DNA of 34,341 bases from Pseudomonadota bacterium (GCA_023390785.1 JAEWCE010000129.1:1-34341), one strand, 5' to 3'; positions 6,846 through 15,022 are shown, numbered from the stretch's first letter. Notes: a model not told the origin generated them from the letters alone. Translations and numbers: made by a program.

Positions 6846-8807
6846 TTAGCCCTTCACGCCCCCGACCGTCAGCCCTTCCACCAGGAAGCGCTGGGCGTAG
6901 ATGTAGAGCACCGCCACCGGCACAGCCGTCAGCAGCGAGGCCGCCATCAAGCGCCCCCACGGCAGGATGTCGCCCACCACCATCGACTGCAGGCCGATCG
7001 GCAGCGTGCGTAGCGATTCCGAAGTGATGAACACGAAGGCGAACAGGAACTCGTTCCACGCATTGGTGAAGGCGAACAGCGTGACGCTGAGCAGCGCCGG
7101 CGCCGCCAGGGGCAGCGTGATCCGCAGGAAGATGTAGAACCGCGACGCCCCGTCGATCATCGCCGCCTCTTCGAGCTCCACCGGGATGGAGCGGAAATAG
7201 CCCAGCATCACCCAGGTGGCGAACGGCAGGAGAAACGTCGGGTACGTCAGGATCAGCGCACCGTAGCTGTTGATCAGCCCCAGCGACGTCAGCGTCTGGT
7301 AGAGCGGAATGAACAGCAGCGTGCCCGGCAGCAGGTAGGTGATCAGCAGCAGAGTCGTCAGCAGGCCTGCGCCGGCGAATTTCAACCGCGACAGCGCGTA
7401 CGCTGCCAGCGACGATAGCGCCACCGAGATCACCGTACTGACCGTCGCAACCAGCACCGAATTCATCAGCCAGGTCAGAAACCCGGTACCGCTCAGGAGC
7501 GTCTGGTACTGCTCGAGCGTCGCCGGCTCCGGCCAGAAGATGGAGCGGCGCTCCGATATCTGCGGCGTCGATTTCAGCGACGTGATGATGATCCAGTAGA
7601 AGGGAAAGATCACGAACACCATGAACGGCAGCAGCACCAGCAGGCGGCCGGCAATGCCGGCGCGCTCGCGTGCCACCGGCCGCAGGATCGGAAGCTCGGC
7701 CGGCCTGCCCGTCAGCACCCGCACCTGCCCGATCACCCATTGCAGGCCGACAAAGGCGATCTGTACCGGCCAGAACAGCACATCGACGGCAAACCCGACG
7801 CCGCGGCCGCCCCAGGCGAGCAACCGATCGCCGATGCCCGGCGCGTGGGTGCCGTCGCCAACCTGGCGATCATCCTGCCGCAGGAAGTGCGCCAGCAGCC
7901 AGATCAACAGGGCCATCAGCGGCGCGACGCTGAAAGCAATGGCGATGCCCGGGCCGTATTGCAGCGACCCGATCGCCTTCTCATAGGCCAGGATGGAATA
8001 GAGCTTGGTCGCCCCGGCCGGCCCGCCGCCTGTCATCAGGAACGGCAGCCCGAACTGGTTGAAGGTGGAGATGAACGACAGCAGCAACGTCACCACGATG
8101 ACGTAGCGCAGCGCCGGCAGCACGACGTGACGAAACCGTTCGACGGCATTGGCACCATCGACCCGCGCCGCCTCGAGCTGCTCCCGGTCCACCGCCTTGA
8201 GGCCCGAGAGGAAGAGCAGCACATAGAATGGAATACCCTTCCAGATATTGACCGAGATGATGCTGCCCATTGCCATCTGCGGATCGGACAGCCAGCCCAG
8301 TGGCTGATCGATGAGCCCGGCGCCCTGCAGGATCGGGTTGAGCCCGCCGAACAGCGGATCGTAGATGCTTTTCCAGGCCAGCGCCGTCACGATTTCGGGC
8401 ACGATCCACGGCAGCAGCATGATGCCGCTCAACACGTTTCGCCACGGCAGGCGACTGTTGAGGATCAACGCGATGATCATGCCGACGAGAAACTTGACGC
8501 CCAGCGACCAGGCGGTAAATGCGACCGTGTTCTTGAGCGCCAGCAGATAGTCGCTGTTGCTGAGCAGTCGCTGGTAGTTGCGCAGCCCAACGCTGAACGT
8601 TTCGCCGGTATTGAAGTTGAAGGCGGTGGTGCTGGTGATGATGGCGCTGACGAAGGGCCAGAAGATCAGCCCCACCATGATCACCACCATCGGCAGCACG
8701 AAGATGTAGGCCACCTGCCAGTCGCGGCCCAGCAGCGTCCGCAGTCCGTTCCCGTTGCCGGCGGTGGGAGTCGTTATTGCATCGTGCAACGTCGCACGTT
8801 CATCCAT
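6846..8807 (-). CDS. Fused double permease of a carbohydrate-type (MalFG/UgpAE-like) ABC importer
   Basis: One 653-residue polypeptide carrying two complete binding-protein-dependent permease units. The first (about residues 30-310) has six hydrophobic helices and the EAA coupling loop LEAARVDGAN (about 211-220). The second (about 385-650) has six more and the EAA loop LEEAAMIDGAS (about 545-555). The halves resemble UgpA/MalF and UgpE/MalG, which are normally separate genes. The linker (about 311-385) contains an additional hydrophobic stretch (about 337-360). The start is the ATG at 8807; the frame runs further upstream to about 8873, but that part is Arg/Pro-rich and without family similarity. 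It lies 128 bp downstream of the binding-protein gene on the same strand. No ATPase follows, so an ATPase encoded elsewhere is presumably used. The substrate is unknown; a sugar or polyol is the family default. Confidence 0.92.
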   Translation of the reverse strand: MDERATLHDAITTPTAGNGNGLRTLLGRDWQVAYIFVLPMVVIMVGLIFWPFVSAIITSTTAFNFNTGETFSVGLRNYQRLLSNSDYLLALKNTVAFTAWSLGVKFLVGMIIALILNSRLPWRNVLSGIMLLPWIVPEIVTALAWKSIYDPLFGGLNPILQGAGLIDQPLGWLSDPQMAMGSIISVNIWKGIPFYVLLFLSGLKAVDREQLEAARVDGANAVERFRHVVLPALRYVIVVTLLLSFISTFNQFGLPFLMTGGGPAGATKLYSILAYEKAIGSLQYGPGIAIAFSVAPLMALLIWLLAHFLRQDDRQVGDGTHAPGIGDRLLAWGGRGVGFAVDVLFWPVQIAFVGLQWVIGQVRVLTGRPAELPILRPVARERAGIAGRLLVLLPFMVFVIFPFYWIIITSLKSTPQISERRSIFWPEPATLEQYQTLLSGTGFLTWLMNSVLVATVSTVISVALSSLAAYALSRLKFAGAGLLTTLLLITYLLPGTLLFIPLYQTLTSLGLINSYGALILTYPTFLLPFATWVMLGYFRSIPVELEEAAMIDGASRFYIFLRITLPLAAPALLSVTLFAFTNAWNEFLFAFVFITSESLRTLPIGLQSMVVGDILPWGRLMAASLLTAVPVAVLYIYAQRFLVEGLTVGGVKG

Positions 8808-8935
8808 GGCGGTCGTTCCATCTGGGGCGACAGGGGGCCGCCGCTGTTCACGGGGACCATCGCCGCGCCGCAAGGGCGACGCGGCGATGGGTGATCAAAG
8901 CCGGCGGCAGCACGCGGCCGCCGCCATGCCGCCCG

Positions 8936-10336
8936 CTAGGGCTGCATGATCCCGCCTTCCTCGAACAGTTGCACGATCTTGTCGTGCGCGTCCTTCACCG
9001 CCTCGGCCGGCGTCATGCGCTTGGCGATGGCGTTGCCCACAGATTGCTCGAGGATGCCCTGCGCGCGGATGGCACCGAACTGCGGGGCAGGCTTGGCCGG
9101 CCAGGTCTCGCCGAGGAACGGGTTCTCGACGCTGACCTGTTCCTTGATGATGGCGTAGTTTGGATCGGCCGCCAGCAGCTCCGGCGTCCACAAATTCTCG
9201 TAGGCCGGCATGAACAGGCCGCCGGCGATGGCCGACATCGGCGTGAAGTTCTTGGGGTCGATCATCTCCAGCGCCAGCTTCTTGGCCAGATCCTTGTTCG
9301 GCGCGTTCTTGAAGATGGTCAGCCAGCCGCCAACAAAGCCGCCGTCCCGGCTGTCGCCATTGTTGGCCGTCGGCGCGCGCAGCAGCGTGATGTTGGGAAA
9401 TACCGGGTTCTTGTCCTTCTTGGCCTTGGCGTAGACCGAGAAGGCGTTGAGCGTATAGCCGATGCTGCCGGCCAGCCACGCCTCGTTGTTGCCGGTGTCG
9501 TTCCAGCTTTCGACGCCCGGCGGCAGCATAGCGGCGTACTTGCCGTTGCGGTCGTAGGTCTCCGCCAGCCATTCATAGGCGGCGACCGTCTCGGGCGAAT
9601 TGAACTGCACGATCTGCCCGGTCTCGTCGGTGTAGTGACCACCGAAGGCCTGCACCACGGAATTGAGGAAGCCGTAGCCGTCGCCCGACTGGTTCGGCGT
9701 CAAGCCCCAGCCGTAGAAATCGGGCCCGGAGATCGCCAGGGCAGCCTCGCGGCGGGCGCTGAGATCCTTCAGCGTTGCCGGATCGATGCCCTTTTCCTTG
9801 AGCTTGTCACCGCGGAACATGTATGAGGTCGTTGCCGCGATGTAGGGGATCGAGGCCCATTTGCCGTCGAACTTGCCGTTGATCTCGGCATTGATGCCCG
9901 GCATGATCCGGCCGTAGCGCTTGATCGCCTCCTCGACGACGTCGGTCATGTCCTCGACCAGGTCGAGCGCATGCATCTGGGCAATATTGACGTTGGTGGT
10001 GTAGGCGAAGTCGGGCGGATTGCCGGCCTTCACCGCTGCAGTCATCTTGCCCAGGAAGTCGCCGAACGATTCCGCGTTGGTCGTCGAAATATCGAGTTCT
10101 GCATTGTTGGCCTTGGCGAACGCCGCGACCGAGTCGCGGAACATGTTCTGGGCCTCTTCGAAATATTCGGTACGGTGGATTACCGTCAGCTTGCCCGACG
10201 CGCCCACCGGCAGCGGCATGTCGGGCTTCTTGTCGTCGGCGAAGGCGGGCACGCCGGTCCCCGCCAGTACCAGCCCTGCACCGGTCAATGCGGTGCCCCT
10301 TAGCAAGTCTCGTCGGCTGATCTTGTCCATGCTCAT
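8936..10336 (-). CDS. Extracellular solute-binding protein, family 1, with Tat-type signal
   Basis: Periplasmic receptor of the adjacent ABC importer, 466 residues. The N-terminus has the twin-arginine motif SRRDLLRG followed by a hydrophobic core and an AFA-type cleavage site near residue 35, suggesting Tat export of a folded protein. The mature body has features of family-1 sugar-binding proteins, such as FRDSVAAFAKANNAE, GNPPDFAYTTN and WLAGSIGYTLNAF. The ATG at 10336 is chosen because GGAGGAG lies eight bases upstream; a second Met two codons later is an alternative. The gene is divergent from the amidohydrolase operon, with a LacI-like operator in the shared 348-bp region. The ligand cannot be inferred from sequence alone. 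Confidence 0.93.
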   Translation of the reverse strand: MSMDKISRRDLLRGTALTGAGLVLAGTGVPAFADDKKPDMPLPVGASGKLTVIHRTEYFEEAQNMFRDSVAAFAKANNAELDISTTNAESFGDFLGKMTAAVKAGNPPDFAYTTNVNIAQMHALDLVEDMTDVVEEAIKRYGRIMPGINAEINGKFDGKWASIPYIAATTSYMFRGDKLKEKGIDPATLKDLSARREAALAISGPDFYGWGLTPNQSGDGYGFLNSVVQAFGGHYTDETGQIVQFNSPETVAAYEWLAETYDRNGKYAAMLPPGVESWNDTGNNEAWLAGSIGYTLNAFSVYAKAKKDKNPVFPNITLLRAPTANNGDSRDGGFVGGWLTIFKNAPNKDLAKKLALEMIDPKNFTPMSAIAGGLFMPAYENLWTPELLAADPNYAIIKEQVSVENPFLGETWPAKPAPQFGAIRAQGILEQSVGNAIAKRMTPAEAVKDAHDKIVQLFEEGGIMQP

Positions 10337-10684
10337 AGCAACTACTCCTCCCAGATCAATAGTGCTGATTTTGAGATAAGGAGACCCGGCCGGGCGCACG
10401 GGTGCGCACGCCCAGTCGATCATCAGATTTATTGTCACCACCCGCGGGCGGCGACTTCCCTCGATTGTCTCCCTCTCCCTCGCATCGGGCTTAACACGCA
10501 ATGAAAGCGCTATCAACGCGAAGCGTGGGGCGGACTATTCACCGGTGAGTAACGTGCGTCAAGATGCCGGTATCGCCTTCCCGCTTCAGGGGCGGCAACC
10601 GTCGCCGGGTAGAACGCCACCCTACTCGAGCAGAATCGGCCACCCCTTGCACCGGCTGGCGCATCAGTCCACTCTGCCGCCGCC
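10337..10684. promoter_or_regulatory. Divergent control region between binding protein and amidohydrolase operon
   Basis: 348 bp without a convincing gene, separating two divergent operons and therefore holding both promoters. The only strong element recognised is a LacI-family type palindrome near the middle (10502-10515). Good sigma70-type -35/-10 pairs were not identified. The binding-protein gene has a strong ribosome-binding site at the left edge; the amidohydrolase ATG at the right edge has none that is obvious. Confidence 0.6.
10502..10515. promoter_or_regulatory. Putative LacI-family operator
   Basis: TGAAAGCGCTATCA is a near-perfect inverted repeat (six of seven half-site positions pair) centred on GC|GC, the classic layout of operators bound by LacI/GalR-family sugar regulators. 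It lies about 166 bp upstream of the binding-protein start and 170 bp upstream of the first amidohydrolase, so it could control both directions. No LacI-family gene is present in the window. Confidence 0.55.
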
Positions 10685-11746
10685 ATGCGCATCGACTGCG
10701 ATATCCACCCCTTTGTGCCCAATACGCGCGCGCTGTTTCCGCATCTGCCGCCGCATTGGCGGGAAATGAGCGAAGTCCGTGGCATCGACGACCTGCACAG
10801 CGTCAATTACCCCGACATGACGCCGCTCACGGTACGTGCCGACTGGCGCCCGCAGAAGGGGCGGCCGGCCACCACCGCCGCAATCGTCGGCGCTCAGGCG
10901 CTCGATGCGTTCGGCAGCGACATCGGCATTCTCAACTGCCTCTATGGCGTGCAGACGCTCTACAGCGACGACCTTGCCGCGGCCTATGCCAGCGCCCTCA
11001 ATGACTGGATCCGCACGGAATTCCTCGATCGTGACCCGCGCTTCCGCGCCTCGATCGTGGTGTCGCTCGAAAATATCGACATAGCGGTGGCCGAGATCGA
11101 ACGCTGCGCTGCCGACCAGCGCTTCGTGCAGGTGCTGCTGCTCGCCGGAACGCCACATCCGATCGGCAAGCGCCTCTACTGGCCGCTGTTCGAGGCGGCG
11201 GTGACGCACGGCCTGCCCGTCGCCCTGCACGCCGGCAGCGAGTTGCGCAACGCGCCGACGGCCCTCGGCTGGCCGAGCTACTATCTCGAGGACTACATCG
11301 CCAACGCCCAGACCTTCCAATACCAGCTCACCAGCCTGTTCACCGAAGGCGTGTTCAACCGTTTTCCCGAACTGAAGCTGGTGATGCTCGAATCAGGGTG
11401 GACCTGGCTGCCGCCGCTATTGTGGCGCATCGCCAAGTACTGGGGCGGGCTGCGTATGGAAATTCCGTGGGCGGACCGCTCGCCGGCCGAGATCGTACGC
11501 GACCAGGTCCGGTTCTCACTTACGCCTACCGACGGGCCGGCCGACGCCGACCGACTGCGCCGCGTGCTCGACCATATTGGCTCGGACGACGTGCTGCTGT
11601 TTTCGACCGACTACCCGCACGCCCAGTTCGCCGGTACCGACGTGTTCCCTGCCGGCATCGGCGACGAGCTGCGCGAGCGCATGTCGGCCACCAACCCGCT
11701 CGCAACGTACCCGCGGCTGGCCCAGCGCCCGGAGGGCAGAGCCTGA
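10685..11746 (+). CDS. Amidohydrolase family 2 (COG2159) TIM-barrel metal-dependent hydrolase, copy 1
   Basis: 353 residues. The superfamily includes ACMSD-like decarboxylases and lactone or amide hydrolases. The N-terminal metal motif is DIH (Asp6, His8) in place of the usual HxH. Other candidate ligands are His182 in VALHAGS, Glu236 in MLESGWTW (where many members have His) and Asp309 in FSTDYPH. The middle contains FRASIVVSLE, RFVQVLLL and GWPSYYLEDYI, all of which recur in the next gene, showing that the two are paralogues. The C-terminus is shorter than in copy 2 and lacks the WDFDDP segment. Its stop overlaps the ATG of copy 2 by one base (TGATG). The substrate is unknown. The divergent sugar-type importer suggests that it acts on an imported compound. 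Confidence 0.88.
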   Translation: MRIDCDIHPFVPNTRALFPHLPPHWREMSEVRGIDDLHSVNYPDMTPLTVRADWRPQKGRPATTAAIVGAQALDAFGSDIGILNCLYGVQTLYSDDLAAAYASALNDWIRTEFLDRDPRFRASIVVSLENIDIAVAEIERCAADQRFVQVLLLAGTPHPIGKRLYWPLFEAAVTHGLPVALHAGSELRNAPTALGWPSYYLEDYIANAQTFQYQLTSLFTEGVFNRFPELKLVMLESGWTWLPPLLWRIAKYWGGLRMEIPWADRSPAEIVRDQVRFSLTPTDGPADADRLRRVLDHIGSDDVLLFSTDYPHAQFAGTDVFPAGIGDELRERMSATNPLATYPRLAQRPEGRA

Positions 11747-12810
11747 TGCAGCGCCCCGCCGACATCGTTGATTGCGACATCCATCCGGCCGTGCGCAGCA
11801 TGGCCGATCTCGAGCCGTGGCTCGACCGCCAGTGGATCGACCACTACCGGACCTACGGCGCGCTGCGCCAGACCCACTACGTCACCGGCGCGCCCTACCA
11901 CAAGAGCCAGCCCAATGCTTCGCGGCGCGACGCCTACCCGCCTGAGGGCGGTCCACAGGGATCGTCGCCGGGGTTCCTCGCGACGCAGCATCTCGATGCA
12001 AATGGCATCAGCGTGGGCGTGCTCAATCCGCTGGTGCAATCGCAAGGCGTGCGCAACCTCGCGCATTCGGCCGCGCTGTGCCGCGCCATCAACCACTGGC
12101 AGGCGGAAACCTGGTTGGCGCGCGAGCCGCGCCTGCGCGCCTCGATCGTCGTGCCCTACGAGGATCCCGAAGTCTCGGCGGATGAGATCCGGCAATGGGC
12201 CGGCGACCGCCGCTTCGTCCAGGTGCTGCTGCTGTCGCGTACCTCGTTCCTGCCCGGCAACAAGCGCTACTGGCCGATTTACGCCGCCGCCGACGAAGCG
12301 GGCCTGCCGATCGGCATCCACGCCTTCGGCAATTCCGGCTGGCCCGTCAGCAATGTTGGCTGGCCCAGCTTCTACATGGAAGAAATGGTCGGCCACGCGC
12401 AGACCAGCCAGTCGGGCCTCGTCAGCCTGGTGCTGGAAGGCGTGTTCGAACGCTGGCCGGCGCTCAAGGTGATCCTCGTTGAGTCCGGCTTCACCTGGGC
12501 GCCATCGCTGCTATGGCGGCTCGACAAGGCGTTCGACACGCTGCGCTCAGAAGTGCCGCACCTGAAGCTGAAGCCGAGCGAGTATATCAAGCGCAATGTC
12601 TGGTGGACCAGCCAGCCGATGGACGAGCCCGAGAACCGGCGCTTCCTTGCCGACATATTCGACTGGCTCGGCTGGGACCGCCTGTTGTTCTCGTCCGACT
12701 ATCCGCATTGGGATTTCGACGATCCCAGCCGCGTCATCATGTTCCCGGCGAGCGACGAGCAGCGCCAGGCCTTCTTTTCCGGCAACGCCCGCGCCGTCTA
12801 CACCCTCTGA
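11746..12810 (+). CDS. Amidohydrolase family 2 (COG2159) metal-dependent hydrolase, copy 2
   Basis: 354 residues from the ATG that overlaps the previous stop. A longer frame exists upstream but lies inside copy 1. Candidate metal and catalytic residues are Asp11 and His13 (DCDIHP), His192 (IGIHAFG), Glu246 (VESGFTW) and Asp318 (FSSDYPHWDFD). This is the same altered pattern as in copy 1, with Asp for the first His of HxH and Glu for a barrel His. It contains an extra loop at about 45-80 (HYVTGAPYHKSQPNAS to GSSPGF) that is absent from copy 1, so the two probably act on different substrates or form a heteromer. Its TGA overlaps the ATG of the Rieske gene. Most COG2159 members of this kind are uncharacterised, so no reaction is assigned. 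Confidence 0.9.
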   Translation: MQRPADIVDCDIHPAVRSMADLEPWLDRQWIDHYRTYGALRQTHYVTGAPYHKSQPNASRRDAYPPEGGPQGSSPGFLATQHLDANGISVGVLNPLVQSQGVRNLAHSAALCRAINHWQAETWLAREPRLRASIVVPYEDPEVSADEIRQWAGDRRFVQVLLLSRTSFLPGNKRYWPIYAAADEAGLPIGIHAFGNSGWPVSNVGWPSFYMEEMVGHAQTSQSGLVSLVLEGVFERWPALKVILVESGFTWAPSLLWRLDKAFDTLRSEVPHLKLKPSEYIKRNVWWTSQPMDEPENRRFLADIFDWLGWDRLLFSSDYPHWDFDDPSRVIMFPASDEQRQAFFSGNARAVYTL

Positions 12811-13223
12811 TGCCCAGCCACGTCGTTGCCGCCACCGCCGAGTTTCCACCGGGCACGCGCCGCGTGATCGACATCGATGGCCGCGCCGTCGTCGTGTTCA
12901 ACGTCAAGGGTGAGTATTTCGCCCTGCTCGACAAGTGCCCCCATAATGGCGGCAGCCTCGCCGCAGGCGTGGTGACCGGCCTGCTGCAATCGGCCGGGCC
13001 TGGCTGCTACAGCTATGTGCGCGAAGGCGAGATCATCCGCTGCCCCTGGCATGGCTGGGAATTCGACATCAAGACTGGAAAATCGTTCTGCAGCGTTATC
13101 CGCGCTCGCGCCCGGGCGTTTCCGGTGCATGTCGAACCCGGCCAGACCATCGTCGAGGGGCCCTACCGCGCCGAGACCGTCCCGGTGCGGATCGAGAACG
13201 ACTACGTCGTGGTCGATGCCTAG
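12810..13223 (+). CDS. Rieske [2Fe-2S] protein
   Basis: 137 residues with one Rieske domain. The cluster ligands are Cys43 and His45 (KCPHNGG) and Cys78 and His81 (RCPWHGW). The spacing between the two motifs is about twice that of common Rieske ferredoxins and oxygenases because of an insert containing SAGPGCYSYVREGEIIR. No mononuclear-iron catalytic domain follows, so it is not an oxygenase subunit but a small electron carrier or redox partner. The start ATG shares its A with the stop of amidohydrolase copy 2, and no signal peptide is present, so it is cytoplasmic. Translational coupling to two amidohydrolases suggests a role in the same pathway. Its redox partner is not apparent, since no reductase is encoded nearby. 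Confidence 0.92.
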   Translation: MPSHVVAATAEFPPGTRRVIDIDGRAVVVFNVKGEYFALLDKCPHNGGSLAAGVVTGLLQSAGPGCYSYVREGEIIRCPWHGWEFDIKTGKSFCSVIRARARAFPVHVEPGQTIVEGPYRAETVPVRIENDYVVVDA

Positions 13224-13289
13224 GTCGTCATCGCTTGCCTTCGCCGGGCGCGGGGCGTAACCCCGAGCAAACCCGCAACGGACGTCATC

Positions 13290-14684
13290 ATGCCCCTGAG
13301 CCAGACCGAACTCGACAACGCCCTCGCCTATGCCGACGCGCACCTAAACGACAGCCTGAAACGCCTCAAGGACCTGGTGAGCATCAAGTCGATCTCCACC
13401 GATGCCGCCTACAAGGCCGAATGCCAGCGCGCCGCCGACTGGCTGGTGGCCGATCTCGCTTCCGAGGGCTTTGTGGCGTCCGCACGACCGACACCCGGCC
13501 ACCCCGTGGTGGTGGCGCATGCCCCCAGGGTCGAGGGCCCGAAGGCGGTGTTCTATGCGCACTACGACGTGCAGCCGGTCGACCCGTTGAATCTGTGGAC
13601 CACCGATCCGTTCGATCTGACGGAGATCACCCAGCCGGACGGCGAGGTGCATCTGGTCGGGCGCGGCACCTCCGATGACAAGGGGCAATTGCTGACATTT
13701 GTCGAAGCCTGCCGCGCGCTGCGCGCCACCACCGGTCGGCTGCCGATCAACGTCACCCTTTGCCTCGAGGGTGAAGAAGAATCGGGCGGCAAGAACCTGC
13801 CGCCGTTTCTCGATTCAGCGCGCGAGGAGCTCGCGGCCGACGTGGCGCTGGTCTGCGATACCGATTTGCTTGACCCACAGACGCCGTCGATCACCACGAT
13901 GCTGCGCGGCCTCGTCGGCGAGGAGGTAATCATCACCGCCGCCAACAAGGACCTGCATTCGGGCATGTACGGCAATGCGGCGCGCAACCCCAACCAGGTG
14001 CTGGCCGACATCGTCGCCAGCCTGCGCAACCCCGACGGCTCCGTGGCCATCGAAGGCTTCTATGACGATGTCAAGGAAGTGGATGCAACCACCATGGCCA
14101 GCTGGCAAAGCCTCGGCTTCGACGGGGCCGCGTTCCTCAAGGACGTCGGACTGTCGATCCCGGCCGGCGAAGCCAATCGCTCGGTGCTGGAACAGACCTG
14201 GTCACGGCCCACCTGCGAAATCAACGGCATGATCGGCGGCTATACCGGCGACGGCTTCAAGACCGTGATCCCGGCCAAGGCGAGCGCCAAGATCTCATTC
14301 CGGCTCGTTGCCGACATGGACCCCGGCAAGGTCCGCGCCGCGTTCCGTGCGCATGTTCGCGCCCGCATCCCCGCCGACTGTTCAGTGGAGTTCCATGAGC
14401 ACGGCGGCAGCCCGGCAATGTCGGTGCCGACGACCGGAAAGTTCCTGCAGCAGGCGCGTGCCGCCCTCGCCGATGAATGGGGTCGACAGGCGGCGCTACG
14501 GGCGTCCGGCGGCTCCATCCCCGTCGCCGGCGACTTCAAGCGTATCCTCGGGCTCGACACGCTGCTGATCGGCTACGCCAACGCCGACGACCGGATCCAC
14601 TCGCCCAACGAAAAGTACAACCTCAAGAGCTTCCACAAGGGCATCCGCTCTTGGATCCGCATCCTTGCCGCCTTCGCCGCCTGA
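13290..14684 (+). CDS. M20-family metallopeptidase (dipeptidase)
   Basis: 464 residues of the M20 zinc peptidase family (CNDP/DapE/ArgE-like), which cleaves dipeptides or N-acyl amino-acid bonds in the cytoplasm. The di-metal site is visible: AHYDVQP (His91, Asp93), GRGTSDDKG (Asp about 129-130), EGEEESGG (glutamate pair about 162-164), VCDTD (about 190) and the C-terminal HSPNE histidine. The bacterial dimerisation domain spans about 205-330 and includes DLHSGMYGNAARNP. It starts 66 bp after the Rieske gene on the same strand and ends at a shared bidirectional terminator, so it is probably the last gene of the amidohydrolase operon. Substrate unknown; a peptide- or amide-linked product of the pathway is a guess. 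Confidence 0.93.
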   Translation: MPLSQTELDNALAYADAHLNDSLKRLKDLVSIKSISTDAAYKAECQRAADWLVADLASEGFVASARPTPGHPVVVAHAPRVEGPKAVFYAHYDVQPVDPLNLWTTDPFDLTEITQPDGEVHLVGRGTSDDKGQLLTFVEACRALRATTGRLPINVTLCLEGEEESGGKNLPPFLDSAREELAADVALVCDTDLLDPQTPSITTMLRGLVGEEVIITAANKDLHSGMYGNAARNPNQVLADIVASLRNPDGSVAIEGFYDDVKEVDATTMASWQSLGFDGAAFLKDVGLSIPAGEANRSVLEQTWSRPTCEINGMIGGYTGDGFKTVIPAKASAKISFRLVADMDPGKVRAAFRAHVRARIPADCSVEFHEHGGSPAMSVPTTGKFLQQARAALADEWGRQAALRASGGSIPVAGDFKRILGLDTLLIGYANADDRIHSPNEKYNLKSFHKGIRSWIRILAAFAA

Positions 14685-14706
14685 GGACGCGGGCCGCGCC
14701 AAAAGC

Positions 14707-14732
14707 AAAAGGCCCGCGCAGCGGGCCTTTTT
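14707..14732. terminator. Bidirectional intrinsic terminator between M20 peptidase and rpmJ
   Basis: GGCCCGC (14711-14717), loop GCA, GCGGGCC (14721-14727), with AAAA before and TTTTT after. The flanking A/T runs extend the stem and let it work on both strands. It lies 22 bp after the M20 stop and 22 bp after the stop of the convergent rpmJ. Confidence 0.9.
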
Positions 14733-14754
14733 CAACGTCAGACAGGCGAAAAAC

Positions 14755-14880
14755 TCAGCCCTGGCGAGCCTTGTAGCGCTTGTCGACCTTGTTGATGATG
14801 TAGACGCGGCCACGACGGCGCACCAGCTTGTTGGCACGGTGGCGCCCCATCAAGGCCTTGAGTGAATTGCGGACTTTCAT
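14755..14880 (-). CDS. rpmJ: 50S ribosomal protein L36
   Basis: 41-residue L36 starting MKVRNSLKALMGRH and ending NKVDKRYKARQG, very basic, a component of the large ribosomal subunit. It lacks the CxxC...H zinc-ribbon ligands of the classical zinc-binding form. This is the cysteine-free type usual in alphaproteobacteria and independent of zinc supply. The ATG at 14880 is preceded by GAGG seven bases upstream; the frame continues upstream but has no L36 similarity there. It is monocistronic, with a recognisable promoter (14939-14967) and a terminator just downstream. Confidence 0.96.
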   Translation of the reverse strand: MKVRNSLKALMGRHRANKLVRRRGRVYIINKVDKRYKARQG

Positions 14881-14938
14881 CGGGCAACCTCGAAGACAAA
14901 ACAAAAAGAGGCGCCGCGCGCCCTTTGGAGTGGCCGGA

Positions 14939-14967
14939 CGAATAGAGGCAAAACCCGCCTCTGTCAA
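14939..14967 (-). promoter_or_regulatory. Probable sigma70-type promoter of rpmJ
   Basis: Read on the minus strand: TTGACA (14967-14962), a 17-bp spacer, then TATTCG (14944-14939). The -35 box is perfect and the -10 box acceptable. The predicted leader to the rpmJ ATG is about 50 bases. The spacer contains a small inverted repeat, GAGGC/GCCTC. Confidence 0.65.
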
Positions 14968-15022
14968 CGCTTCCGGGCCGGCCAAGGGGCCGATTTTGCC
15001 GCATTCTCCGGCCCCTCAGCGG

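Noticed and set aside
14978..14999. GC-rich hairpin followed by ATTTT on the plus strand between rpmJ and oppF
   Set aside because: No plus-strand gene ends before it, and on the minus strand it lacks a T-run, so no terminator role can be supported.
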